DNA from: Cedecea sp000277545
Lineage (GTDB): Bacteria; Pseudomonadota; Gammaproteobacteria; Enterobacterales; Enterobacteriaceae
Reading direction: 5' to 3' (one strand)
DNA: 64,000 nt
Assembly (NCBI GenBank): GCA_050847315.1
Contig: CP193791.1
The notes beneath the pieces were generated by a model. That model was given only the letters and a program-made list of their open reading frames with translations, did not search any database and was not told the DNA's origin. Shown here in pieces: positions 35,764 through 43,764 of the stretch. How positions within the stretch are numbered: position 1 is the stretch's first letter; every line of letters begins with the position of its first letter. The position numbers and the translations under genes are program-made.

Positions 35764-37065
35764 ATGTTTGGTGCTGAACTCGTGGTCGTCCTGCTGGCGA
35801 TCTATCTCGGGGCAAGGCTGGGAGGGATCGGTATTGGTTTTGCCGGTGGTCTCGGCGTGCTGGTGCTTACCCTTATCTTCCAGATCAAACCGGGGGCAAT
35901 CCCCTTCGACGTGATTGAAATTATCATGGCGGTGATCGCCGCGATTGCGGCCATGCAGGTCGCGGGCGGCATGGACTACCTGGTCAGCCTTGCGGAACGC
36001 ATGCTGCGCCGCCATCCGAAATACATCACCTTCCTTGCGCCACTGGTCACCTGGTTTATGACCATTCTGGCCGGGACCGGCCACACGGCCTTTTCCACGC
36101 TGCCGGTGATTACCGAAGTGGCAAAAGAGCAGGGCATTCGCCCTTCTCGCCCGCTTTCTATCGCCGTTGTCGCCTCACAAATTGCCATTACGGCATCGCC
36201 GATTTCCGCTGCAGTGGTGTTTTTTGCCGGCATTCTGGAGCCGATGGGCGTGAGCTACCTGACGCTGCTAGGTATCTGTATCCCGGTCACGCTGATTGCC
36301 GTGATGCTAACCGCGGTGGTGTGTAACTTCCTCGGCTGCGAGCTGAAAGACGATCCGGTTTACCAGGAACGTCTTGCCAAAGGCGAAGTGAAGCTGCGCG
36401 GTAGCCAGGTCTTCGAGCTGAAGCCGCACGCCAAGCGTTCGGTGCTGCTATTCCTGATCGGTATTGTCGCCGTGATGTTCTATGCCACCGCGATCAGCGA
36501 CACCGTCGGCCTGATTCAGAACCCGGTTCTGCCGCGTAACGAAGCGATTGTTGTGTTTATGCTCACCATCGCCACGCTGATTAGCATCACCTGTAAAATC
36601 GACACTGGCGAAGTGCTGAACGCCAGCACCTTTAAGTCCGGCATGAGCGCCTGTATTTGCGTACTCGGCGTTGCATGGCTGGGCGATACCTTCGTTAAGT
36701 CCCATATCAGCGACATTCAGGCGGTTGCCGGTGACCTGCTGAACGGTTACCCGTGGCTGCTGGCTGTGGTGCTGTTCTTCGCGGCCACCTTGCTCTATTC
36801 CCAGGCAGCCACAACGAAAGCGCTGATGCCTGCGGCCCTGCTGCTCGGCGTCACGCCATTAACCGCCGTCGCCTCTTTTGCAGCGGTATCTGCGCTGTTC
36901 GTCCTGCCAACCTACCCGACGCTGCTGGCAGCGGTCGAAATGGACGACACCGGCTCAACCCGTATCGGCAAATATGTGTTCAACCACGCCTTCCTGATCC
37001 CCGGCGTCATTGCCATTACTTTGTGCGTTATCCTCGGCTTTATCATCGGCGGGATCGTACTGTAA
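35764..37065 (+). CDS. dcuA: Anaerobic C4-dicarboxylate transporter DcuA
   Basis: A 433-residue polytopic inner-membrane protein. It has the Dcu family N-terminus GARLGGIGIGFAGGLGVLVL and the blocks SQIAITASPISAAVV and GMSACICVLGVAWLGDTF. It imports or exchanges aspartate, fumarate, malate and succinate. The length equals E. coli DcuA and the position after aspA is the same. From memory the middle of the protein differs more from E. coli K-12 DcuA than the neighbouring genes do, which I could not quantify. Confidence 0.93.
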   Translation: MFGAELVVVLLAIYLGARLGGIGIGFAGGLGVLVLTLIFQIKPGAIPFDVIEIIMAVIAAIAAMQVAGGMDYLVSLAERMLRRHPKYITFLAPLVTWFMTILAGTGHTAFSTLPVITEVAKEQGIRPSRPLSIAVVASQIAITASPISAAVVFFAGILEPMGVSYLTLLGICIPVTLIAVMLTAVVCNFLGCELKDDPVYQERLAKGEVKLRGSQVFELKPHAKRSVLLFLIGIVAVMFYATAISDTVGLIQNPVLPRNEAIVVFMLTIATLISITCKIDTGEVLNASTFKSGMSACICVLGVAWLGDTFVKSHISDIQAVAGDLLNGYPWLLAVVLFFAATLLYSQAATTKALMPAALLLGVTPLTAVASFAAVSALFVLPTYPTLLAAVEMDDTGSTRIGKYVFNHAFLIPGVIAITLCVILGFIIGGIVL

Positions 37066-37079
37066 ATCTCCGCCAGACG

Positions 37080-37103
37080 CGGGCTGCAATGCAGCCCGTT
37101 TTC
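37080..37103 (+). terminator. dcuA terminator
   Basis: CGGGCTGC-AAT-GCAGCCCG followed by TTTTCTTC, 15 bases after the dcuA stop. Confidence 0.88.
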
Positions 37104-37152
37104 TTCTGCTCATGTTATAGTCATCGCACTTTCTTCTCAGATGAGGTTTGCG

Positions 37153-37476
37153 ATGTCGATGACCCAGGCTGTCGTTGTACTCTGTACCGCCCCGGATGAA
37201 GCCACCGCGCAGGATCTGGCCGCGAAAGTGCTGGCGGAGAAACTTGCCGCCTGCGTGACGCTGCTGCCGGGCGCAACTTCGCTCTATTACTGGGAAGGAA
37301 AGCTGGAGCAGGAGTACGAAGTCCAAATGCTGCTCAAGAGCGACGTGGAACACCAGGAGGCACTGCTTGCCTGCCTGAAAACCCATCACCCTTATCAAAC
37401 GCCAGAACTACTGGTTCTGCCAGTTGCACACGGAAACAGTGAATATCTCTCATGGCTCTACGCATCATTACGCTAG
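37153..37476 (+). CDS. cutA: Divalent-cation tolerance protein CutA
   Basis: A 107-residue trimeric PII-like protein. The start MSMTQAVVVLCTAPDE has GAGG six bases upstream; an in-frame ATG four codons earlier overlaps that ribosome site. The core TSLYYWEGKLEQEYEVQML and HPYQTPE is typical. CutA binds copper but its role in copper tolerance is disputed. Its 3' end overlaps dsbD by 25 bases, as in E. coli. Confidence 0.95.
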   Translation: MSMTQAVVVLCTAPDEATAQDLAAKVLAEKLAACVTLLPGATSLYYWEGKLEQEYEVQMLLKSDVEHQEALLACLKTHHPYQTPELLVLPVAHGNSEYLSWLYASLR

Positions 37477-39221
37477 TCCTGCTGTTATGCAGTTCGCAGG
37501 CCTTCGCCGGGCTGTTTGACGCCCAGAATAAAACGCAGTTTGTCCCGGTCGACCAGGCTTTTGCCTTTGACTTTCAGCAGGCCGAGCACAAGCTGACGCT
37601 CAGCTGGCAGATAAAACCCGGCTATTATCTCTATCGCCAGCAGATCAAAGTGGTGCCCACCAGCGCGGACATTACGCCCCTGGTTATGCCTAAAGGCACC
37701 TGGCACGAAGATGAGTTCTACGGCAAAACGGAGATCTTCACCCAGCAGCTAACTCTGCCCATTACGGTAAATGCCGCCAATAAAGGTTCGTCCGTCAGCG
37801 TCACTTACCAGGGCTGCGCCGAAGCCGGATTCTGCTATCCGCCGGAAACGCGCGTTGTGCCGTTGAGTGCTATTGCTGCGTCGGCTAATGATGCCAATGT
37901 GTCTTCCTCCCTCTCCCCATCAAGAGACGAGGCCAATATTTCTTCCTCCCTCTCCCCTTCTGGGGAGAGGGCCGGGGTGAGGGGAACAGACAGCTCCGCC
38001 CCCGCATCGCTCCCCTTCTCCGCGCTGTGGGCCTTCCTGATCGGCATCGGCATCGCCTTCACGCCCTGCGTGCTGCCGATGTACCCGCTCATTTCCGGCA
38101 TCGTACTAGGTGGTAAACAACGCCTGTCCACTGCCCGGGCGCTGCTGCTGGCTTTTGTATACGTCCAGGGCATGGCGCTGACCTACACCGCACTCGGTCT
38201 TGTCGTTGCCGCCGCAGGACTCCAGTTCCAGGCGGCACTCCAGCACCCATACGTGCTGATTGGCCTGTCGGCGCTCTTTATCCTGCTCGCCGCCTCGATG
38301 TTCGGTCTGTTCACGCTGCAGCTGCCCTCGTTGCTGCAAACGCGCCTGGCGCTGATGAGCAACCGCCAGCAGGGCGGCTCGGCGGGCGGCGTCTTTGCTA
38401 TGGGCGCGCTGGCCGGGCTTATCTGCTCGCCGTGCACCACCGCGCCGCTTAGCGCTATCCTGCTGTACATCGCGCAAAGCGGAAATATGTGGCTCGGCGG
38501 CGGCACGCTTTATCTTTACGCGCTGGGCATGGGCCTGCCGCTAATCCTGATTACCGTCTTCGGTAATCGCCTGCTGCCGAAAAGCGGGCCGTGGATGGAA
38601 AGCGTCAAAACCGCCTTTGGTTTTGCGATTCTGGCGCTGCCGGTCTTCCTGCTGGAACGCGTGCTGGGCGACATCTGGGGGCTGAGGCTGTGGGGCCTGC
38701 TGGGCGTCGCCTTCTTCGGCTGGGCATTTATCACCAGCCTTGGAGCGAAGAAGCCCTGGCTACGCGTGTTGCAAATTATTCTTCTGGGTGCCGCGCTGGT
38801 GTCCGCTCGTCCGCTGCAGGACTGGGCTTTTGGCTCTCCGGCATCCGTTCAATCCGTCCCTCACCTCAGCTTTAACAAAATAGCCAACGTTGAGCAGCTC
38901 GACGCCGCGCTAGCCGGGGCGAAAGGCAAACCGGTGATGTTAGATTTGTACGCCGACTGGTGCGTGGCGTGTAAAGAGTTTGAGAAATACACCTTTAGCG
39001 ATCCGCAGGTGCAAAAAGCGCTGTCTGGCACCGTTTTACTGCAGGCCGATGTCACGGCAAATAACGCCGACGACAAAGCCCTGCTGAAGCATTTACAGGT
39101 GCTTGGCCTGCCAACCATTTTATTCTTTGATGCTAACGGCGTTGAACAACCGGCAGACCGCGTAACAGGCTTTATGGACGCCTCCGCGTTCAGCGAGCAT
39201 TTGCGCAATCGCAGCCAGTAA
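37452..39221 (+). CDS. dsbD: Thiol:disulfide interchange protein DsbD, with repeat-derived insertion
   Basis: A 589-residue protein, about 24 residues longer than E. coli DsbD. It has a signal peptide and a periplasmic alpha domain with the cysteine pair in YQGCAEAGFCYPP. The membrane core has its cysteines in FTPCVLPMYP and LICSPCTTAPLS, and the thioredoxin-like gamma domain ends in WCVACK. All six redox cysteines are present. It passes electrons from cytoplasmic thioredoxin to DsbC and DsbG. The extra residues lie in the linker between alpha and membrane domains (about residues 145-175), where a REP-like repeat has been taken in frame and is read as serine-rich sequence (SSSLSPSGERAGVRG). 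Confidence 0.96.
   Translation: MALRIITLVLLLCSSQAFAGLFDAQNKTQFVPVDQAFAFDFQQAEHKLTLSWQIKPGYYLYRQQIKVVPTSADITPLVMPKGTWHEDEFYGKTEIFTQQLTLPITVNAANKGSSVSVTYQGCAEAGFCYPPETRVVPLSAIAASANDANVSSSLSPSRDEANISSSLSPSGERAGVRGTDSSAPASLPFSALWAFLIGIGIAFTPCVLPMYPLISGIVLGGKQRLSTARALLLAFVYVQGMALTYTALGLVVAAAGLQFQAALQHPYVLIGLSALFILLAASMFGLFTLQLPSLLQTRLALMSNRQQGGSAGGVFAMGALAGLICSPCTTAPLSAILLYIAQSGNMWLGGGTLYLYALGMGLPLILITVFGNRLLPKSGPWMESVKTAFGFAILALPVFLLERVLGDIWGLRLWGLLGVAFFGWAFITSLGAKKPWLRVLQIILLGAALVSARPLQDWAFGSPASVQSVPHLSFNKIANVEQLDAALAGAKGKPVMLDLYADWCVACKEFEKYTFSDPQVQKALSGTVLLQADVTANNADDKALLKHLQVLGLPTILFFDANGVEQPADRVTGFMDASAFSEHLRNRSQ
37905..37984 (+). repeat. REP-like repeat inside the dsbD coding sequence
   Basis: The palindrome CCCTCTCCCC-TTCT-GGGGAGAGGG at 37948-37971, followed by CCGGGGTGAGGGG, is the same family as the intergenic repeats at 30.6, 55.8, 58.8 and 62.3 kb. 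A partial copy about 36 bases upstream (TCTTCCTCCCTCTCCCCATC) is a tandem duplicate of its left part. Both are in frame and contain no stop codon. Confidence 0.85.
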
Positions 39222-39259
39222 ACAACACTTGATCCGTTGGGAAACGTAAGGAGAAAACC

Positions 39260-39835
39260 GTGCAACGCGAAGAAGTTTTAGAGCACGCCCTGCATGTCCT
39301 TGAACGTAAAGGCATTGCCAGCACGACGCTGGAGATGGTGGCGAAAGAAGCCGATTATCCGCTCGCTGAGATTCGCCAGTTCTGGCCCGACAGCGAAGCC
39401 CTGCTGTACGACGCCCTGCGCTACTTAAGTTCGCAGGTGGATGTCTGGCGGCGTCAGCTGATGCTGGACGAAGAGTTAACGCCGGAGCAAAAGCTGCTTA
39501 AGCGCTACCACGCCCTGACCGAATGCGTGAGCAATCAGCGTTATCCCGGCTGCCTGTTTATTGCCGCCTGCACCTTCTACCCTGATGCCGCGCACCCGAT
39601 TCATCAACTGGCTGACCAGCAGAAAAAAGCGGCCTGGGAATACACGCACGAGCTGCTCACACAAATGGAAGTGGACGACCCAACCATGGTCGCGCACCAA
39701 ATGGAATTGGTGCTGGAAGGCTGCCTGAGCAAGCTATTGGTGAAGCGTAGCCAGGCTGATATCGACACGGCCAGAACCCTTGCGGAAGATATTCTGCGCT
39801 TTGCGCTGTGCCGCACCGGCGGGGCATTAACCTGA
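39260..39835 (+). CDS. yjdC: TetR-family regulator YjdC
   Basis: A 191-residue TetR-fold protein starting at a GTG with AAGGAG six bases upstream, reading MQREEVLEHALHVLERKGIA. The helix-turn-helix is at about residues 22-45. It matches E. coli YjdC, including CLFIAACTFYPDAAHPIHQL. Targets are unknown; its place directly after dsbD suggests a link with envelope redox or metal stress, which is inference. Confidence 0.92.
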   Translation: MQREEVLEHALHVLERKGIASTTLEMVAKEADYPLAEIRQFWPDSEALLYDALRYLSSQVDVWRRQLMLDEELTPEQKLLKRYHALTECVSNQRYPGCLFIAACTFYPDAAHPIHQLADQQKKAAWEYTHELLTQMEVDDPTMVAHQMELVLEGCLSKLLVKRSQADIDTARTLAEDILRFALCRTGGALT

Positions 39836-39949
39836 AGCACGTCTTTTTGCTGTCTTTGACTGAAAAGCAGGCAATCAGCATAGTTTTAGGTAATTTTTAT
39901 GACAAAGCCGTTGACGCCTGGCGGCCTTTACGGTTTAATGCGGCCCGTT

Positions 39950-40025
39950 GCCCGGATAGCTCAGTCGGTAGAGCAGGGGATTGAAAATCCCCGTGTCCTT
40001 GGTTCGATTCCGAGTCCGGGCACCA
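39950..40025 (+). tRNA. pheU: tRNA-Phe (GAA anticodon)
   Basis: A 76-base tRNA including encoded CCA, matching E. coli tRNA-Phe. The acceptor stem is GCCCGGA/TCCGGGC, the anticodon loop TTGAAAA holds GAA, and the T arm is GGTTCGATTCC. It sits after yjdC, as pheU does in E. coli. The 17 bases at its 3' end are repeated 244 bases downstream. Confidence 0.98.
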
Positions 40026-40036
40026 CTATTTAGAAG

Positions 40037-40059
40037 AACCCGCCTATGGCGGGTTTTTT
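40037..40059 (+). terminator. tRNA-Phe terminator
   Basis: AACCCGCC-TAT-GGCGGGTT followed by a T run, 12 bases after the tRNA. A copy with one base changed lies at 40281-40303 within the second repeat. Confidence 0.9.
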
Positions 40060-40100
40060 GCTTTTGGCGATACGGACTCTGCATCGAACTGAAAGTCGAT

Positions 40101-40250
40101 TATTCGTCTCATCCCTGAGACTCACCCCATAAGGGGCCAGCGCAAGCGCTGTTCAAAAACGTTCCTGACGTTTTAGTATTCGTCTCATCCCTGAGACTCA
40201 CCCCATAAGGGGCCAGCGCAAGCGCTGTTCAAAAACGTTCCTGACGTTTT
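40101..40250 (+). repeat. Two tandem 76-bp units, each with four hairpins
   Basis: Units at 40101-40176 and 40177-40252 are identical over the first 74 bases. Each folds into four consecutive small hairpins: GTCTCA-TCCC-TGAGAC, CCCC-ATAA-GGGG, CAGCGC-AA-GCGCTG and AAAACGT-TCCTG-ACGTTTT. Almost every base is in a stem or a short loop. The units fill nearly all the space between the two 85-bp repeats. Confidence 0.85.
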
Positions 40251-40337
40251 TGTCCGAGTCCGGGCACCACTATTTAGAAGAACCCGCCTATGGCGGTTTT
40301 TTTGCTTTTGGCGATACGGACTCTACATCGAACTGAA

Positions 40338-40498
40338 CGATTACTCGACTGCATCGACATCGCCCTCTTCCAACCACTTTTCCAGAGCCAAATAAAAACT
40401 ACAGCGCTAATCTGCACTAGTATCTCAACCAGGCGCTGGCCTGTATTTCTGAGTAAAGCAGGGGCTGGTGGTTTTTTAGAACTCAGGAAGAACAGAAT
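40338..40498. other. Intergenic sequence with no recognised feature
   Basis: Between the pheU repeats and ydgU I see no gene, hairpin or repeat that I can support. A 71-codon plus-strand frame through it has no ribosome site and begins inside the copied terminator. Confidence 0.5.
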
Positions 40499-40582
40499 CT
40501 ACTGAAGCCAAAAATTCAGCGTGATTAGGCCGCAGGTCAGCAGCGCGGTGAGGATTAATTCGAAACTGTAGCGTCGCAACAT
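40499..40582 (-). CDS. ydgU: Small membrane protein YdgU
   Basis: A 27-residue hydrophobic peptide, MLRRYSFELILTALLTCGLI then seven more residues ending WLQ: two or three basic residues followed by a single membrane span. E. coli YdgU is also 27 residues, has the same RYxFE opening, and is encoded just downstream of asr, as here. It lies 81 bases after asr past a terminator-like hairpin, so expression by read-through is possible. Function unknown. Confidence 0.8.
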   Translation of the reverse strand: MLRRYSFELILTALLTCGLITLNFWLQ

Positions 40583-40602
40583 TATCTGAACTCCAGAAAG
40601 AA

Positions 40603-40622
40603 ACACCCGGCAAGCCGGGTGT
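40603..40622 (-). terminator. asr terminator / attenuator before ydgU
   Basis: ACACCCGGC-AA-GCCGGGTGT is a perfect stem; on the minus strand it is followed by TTCTTT. It lies between asr and ydgU, so it could limit ydgU expression. Confidence 0.75.
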
Positions 40623-40663
40623 TTGTGTTAACGCTTCAAGCTAACGGGGTTGCCCCGTCAAAC

Positions 40664-41143
40664 TTATGCAGCTGGCTTAACAGCCGGTTTTGCAGCAACT
40701 TTGTGATGTTTTTTCACGTGTTTCTTAGCAGCCTGCGCTTTCTGAGCAACAGGTTTTACTGCTTTTTTGTGATGCTTTTTAGCAGCCTGAGCCTTCTGTG
40801 CCGCTGGTTTTACTGCTTTTTTGTGGTGCTTTTTAGCAGCCTGAGCCTTCTGCGCAGCTGGTTTTACTGCTTTTTTGTGGTGCTTTTTAGCAGCCTGAGC
40901 TTTCTGCTCGGTGGCTGGCTTAGCGGCTTTTTTGTGTTTCTTTTTAGCGGCCTGTGCTTTCTGAACGGCAGCTTTTTTGTGTTTCTTGTGGTGCGTTACT
41001 TTTGCCGCTGGCGCTTTAGCAGCAGGCGCAGCGGCGGTGGTTGCCGGCGCAGCAGCTGGTGCGGTAGCGGTAGTGTCAGCAGCGAAAGCGGCGGAAGACA
41101 GACCCATAGCAGCGGCAACAACCAGAGCTAATACTTTTTTCAT
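40664..41143 (-). CDS. asr: Acid shock protein Asr, with expanded repeats
   Basis: A 159-residue secreted protein: signal peptide MKKVLALVVAAAMGLSSAAF, an alanine-rich propeptide, then a very basic lysine/histidine/alanine region. The basic part holds five KAQAAKK units, three of them nearly identical 18-residue repeats (KAQAAKKHHKKAVKPAAQ). E. coli Asr is about 102 residues, so this copy has grown by repeat addition. Asr is strongly induced at low pH and acts in the periplasm. An RstA-type box lies upstream. Confidence 0.92.
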   Translation of the reverse strand: MKKVLALVVAAAMGLSSAAFAADTTATAPAAAPATTAAAPAAKAPAAKVTHHKKHKKAAVQKAQAAKKKHKKAAKPATEQKAQAAKKHHKKAVKPAAQKAQAAKKHHKKAVKPAAQKAQAAKKHHKKAVKPVAQKAQAAKKHVKKHHKVAAKPAVKPAA

Positions 41144-41247
41144 TTCGACATCCTCGAATTTGTTTTCGTGTTTACCCCACTGCGGGGCCGTTGAAATGAA
41201 CTATAGGCGCGTGGAACAAACTCTTCAGTGAGTGATTGGTATCGGCG

Positions 41248-41261
41248 TGTAATGAAATGTA
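41248..41261 (-). promoter_or_regulatory. RstA box upstream of asr
   Basis: On the minus strand TACATTTCATTACA matches the RstA consensus TACATNTNGTTACA at all fixed positions but one. It is 105 bases before asr, a known RstA target in E. coli. Confidence 0.7.
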
Positions 41262-41377
41262 CAACGTCAAATTGAGCGATGAGCCACCACAGCATGCCGC
41301 CTCTTTCCGGCAACACGGCCGTTCACCGCTGTGCTAGATTGGCTGACAAACAGCCTTCCCCCCTACAGGAGCAAAGC

Positions 41378-41671
41378 ATGGCCGCATACTGGATTGCCCA
41401 CGTCACCGTTCACAACCCTAAGCAGTATCAAAACTATATCGATTTATCCCCGGCGGCCTTTACGCGCTACAACGCCCGCTTTTTGGCGAGAGGCGGCAAA
41501 GCGGAAGTTGTAGAGGGTGATGCGGCTTTCGCCCGGCATGTCGTCATTGAGTTCGCCGATATGGAGACGGCGCTGGCCTGCTACCACTCACCGGAATACC
41601 AGCGCGCTCGCCAGGAAAGGGCCAGCGTCGCAGAAGCGATGATCACTATTGTAGAAGGCCTGCCTGGCTGA
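41378..41671 (+). CDS. DUF1330 family protein
   Basis: A 97-residue protein starting MAAYWIAHVTVHNPKQYQNY, with AGGAG eight bases upstream; a frame 33 codons longer has no ribosome site. The ferredoxin-like dimeric alpha/beta-barrel features of DUF1330 are seen: YWIAHV at the start, GGKAEVVEGD in the middle and FADMETALACYHSPEYQ. Function unknown. Single gene between asr and a membrane glycosyltransferase. Confidence 0.85.
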   Translation: MAAYWIAHVTVHNPKQYQNYIDLSPAAFTRYNARFLARGGKAEVVEGDAAFARHVVIEFADMETALACYHSPEYQRARQERASVAEAMITIVEGLPG

Positions 41672-41695
41672 GCCTTGTAAACCCGGCCCAGGTTT

Positions 41696-43375
41696 TTAGT
41701 CGTTATTTTCTGAAACGTCCCGGTACACCATCAGGTTGTTACGCTTCTCACCGGGGCGATTATCTTCCCAGAAAAAAACCATTCCCTTCGGCGCGGGCTG
41801 CAGCTTGTCGCCCAGCACAATCAGCCAGCGGCAGCGCTCAGGCTGGCGGAAGGTTGTTTGTGGCTGATGCAGGATCCCGGCAAAGTAATAAAGCATCGGC
41901 GCCTCTGACTCCCCCAGCCGGTAAGAAGCCATGCAGTCATCCGCCAGGTACTGCCCCGCCAGATGGCTTTTGAGATCCTTAAATACCCCAGCATAACCTT
42001 TGCTGTAGTCGAACCAGCCCACCATTAACGTGAACGCCACGCTCCAGACAACGGTCACGCCTAACCCCCAACTGAATGCTGCGCGCAACACCGGGTTGAG
42101 TGCCGCAGATAAACGCCCCCGACAGATCCACAGCGCGGTAACGACCAGGGCAAACACAAACGGCGGCCAGGATAAATGCAGCTCGTAGCTCGCCGGCAGC
42201 CAGCGCTCAAGCGGAGCCAGCCAGCCTTTTTGATCGCCACCCACCTTAAGCAGATAAATGCCCCAAACCCCCGCAAGCGAAGCTGACCATAACGCGACGG
42301 CAAAACAGGAGAAATAACGCAGTGCTTTCTCTTTTATTGCAGGTAAAAGCTGGGATCCCAATATAGCCATCGGGGCCACAAAGGGCATTAAATATAAAGC
42401 GCGACTGGTGGCCGACATCTGCAGAATAATAATGCCGAGCAACGGAAAAAGCGTAATCACAAACTCATCCGGGCTTCTCAACCGCTGAAGTGGATGACGA
42501 AGAAAATAAACTGTCGCCAACATCCCGGCTGGCAGAGCAAAAAGCGCAACGGCCTCAGGCACACGCATCAGGTTTGCTTTCGCGCCCAGCTTAGCAACGG
42601 AAAAGCCAAGAAAACGGCCAATGTTATTTTCCCAAAACCACGCCATAAAAAGGTCGGGATGTTTACTGTAAAGCAACACTGGCCAGGGAAGAATAAAAAT
42701 AAGCGCTAGTAGTCCTGAGAGAATAACCGGATACCAAAATGCTTTAGTCCGGCATTGTGTAAAAAAGAAAGCGCTTAAAAATAAAGTTATCCATAATACG
42801 CCGGGAATAAATACGCCTTTGGATAACATCGTTGCTATTGTGCCCAGGCCTAACCATACCGCCGAGGCGGCCACTTTCTCCTGGCGAATCAACCCGACAA
42901 TGCCATACAGCGCCATGGTTGCGCCTGCGGTGAGCGCGGTATCGCTGAACATATCATGGCTGTGGCGCAGGATGCCCGGGGCGCTGATATAAACGGCGAA
43001 GGCCAGCCAGATACGGTAATCTACCAGGCTTTCACTGCGGAATACTCTTCTCGCCAGCAGAATAAAGAAGGAAAAATTAATAATTGAAAACAAAAGCGTC
43101 GCACTTCGGGCAGCATCGTGGAGCGGCATCATACCGGAAAATAAATGCGCCATTAGCGTTGCCGTCCAGTAATAAAGCGGCGGCTTTTCCATAAACGGCT
43201 CACCGGCGTTCACAGGCACTAACCAATTGCCCGTTTCATACATGGTTTGAATGACGCCGAAGGTATAGTTTTCATCCTGCTTCCACGGCGTATGGCCGTA
43301 TATTCCCGGTAGCAGATAAATAATAAGGAAACTAATAAATAAAAGGAGTATTTTCCCGTCCCTGTGCTGCAACAT
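41696..43375 (-). CDS. ArnT-like family 39/83 membrane glycosyltransferase
   Basis: A 559-residue polytopic inner-membrane protein with about a dozen hydrophobic segments and a soluble C-terminal part. The acidic motif of the first periplasmic loop, WKQDENYTFG, and the later EKPPLYYW are typical of ArnT and PMT-type enzymes, which move a sugar from a polyprenyl carrier to lipid A or protein. No arn genes are nearby, so aminoarabinose transfer is not implied. The 5' half and its upstream region are more AT-rich than neighbours, a possible sign of transfer. Acceptor and donor unknown. Confidence 0.78.
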   Translation of the reverse strand: MLQHRDGKILLLFISFLIIYLLPGIYGHTPWKQDENYTFGVIQTMYETGNWLVPVNAGEPFMEKPPLYYWTATLMAHLFSGMMPLHDAARSATLLFSIINFSFFILLARRVFRSESLVDYRIWLAFAVYISAPGILRHSHDMFSDTALTAGATMALYGIVGLIRQEKVAASAVWLGLGTIATMLSKGVFIPGVLWITLFLSAFFFTQCRTKAFWYPVILSGLLALIFILPWPVLLYSKHPDLFMAWFWENNIGRFLGFSVAKLGAKANLMRVPEAVALFALPAGMLATVYFLRHPLQRLRSPDEFVITLFPLLGIIILQMSATSRALYLMPFVAPMAILGSQLLPAIKEKALRYFSCFAVALWSASLAGVWGIYLLKVGGDQKGWLAPLERWLPASYELHLSWPPFVFALVVTALWICRGRLSAALNPVLRAAFSWGLGVTVVWSVAFTLMVGWFDYSKGYAGVFKDLKSHLAGQYLADDCMASYRLGESEAPMLYYFAGILHQPQTTFRQPERCRWLIVLGDKLQPAPKGMVFFWEDNRPGEKRNNLMVYRDVSENND

Positions 43376-43727
43376 ATAAACATCACCCCTTTACATAAAT
43401 TGGCTAATTGTTTCTGGCTGTATCTCATCGGAAACACATTCGGGATAATAATATTTTCCCACCACAGGACATTACAAAGCGCCAATGCAATGGAAAATAA
43501 ACGGCATTCCTCTTTCCAGACTCACTGCTTTTTTTTGTAGGTTCGTTGAGGAAATAAACAGGTTAGCAACATAAAAGTGATACGTTCTGCGCCCGGGCGC
43601 AGAAAGTTACCCCTCTTTGGCAGGCTCACCGCGCACGGGCCCATCTCCTTTGACCAAAATCAAAGTTGCATCTGGTTAGCAGGTTAAACGGTGGATATGT
43701 ACGCTACTCCTGGCTATAAAGGCGAAC
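43376..43727. other. AT-rich intergenic region between glycosyltransferase and heme receptor
   Basis: This region of about 350 bases holds the promoters of two divergent genes. Apart from the Fur box that follows it, I can support no gene or repeat here. Confidence 0.5.
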
Positions 43728-43746
43728 GATAATAAATATCATTAAC
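43728..43746 (+). promoter_or_regulatory. Fur box of the heme operon
   Basis: GATAATAAATATCATTAAC matches the 19-bp Fur consensus at most positions and lies 18 bases before the receptor ATG. It implies iron repression of the whole operon. Confidence 0.75.
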
Positions 43747-43764
43747 GTTCACAAGGATGGGTTT

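Larger units (their letters stand above)
40009..40337 (+). repeat. 85-bp direct repeats including the tRNA-Phe 3' end
   Basis: Copy 1 is 40009-40093 and copy 2 is 40253-40337, with a 244-base period and two mismatches. Each starts TCCGAGTCCGGGCACCA (the tRNA 3' end) and goes through the tRNA terminator hairpin and the following TTTTGGCGATACGGACTCT. This is either an att-like duplication left by an element that used pheU, or a local tandem duplication like the one downstream of E. coli tyrT. Confidence 0.9.

Noticed and set aside
40101..40252. CRISPR array
   Set aside because: There are just two units, directly adjacent without unique spacers, and no cas genes nearby.
40253..40269. Possible second tRNA gene
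   Set aside because: Only the last 17 bases of tRNA-Phe are present; there is no D arm or anticodon arm.
40290..40505. 71-codon frame downstream of the pheU repeats
   Set aside because: It starts inside the copied terminator hairpin and has no translation signal.
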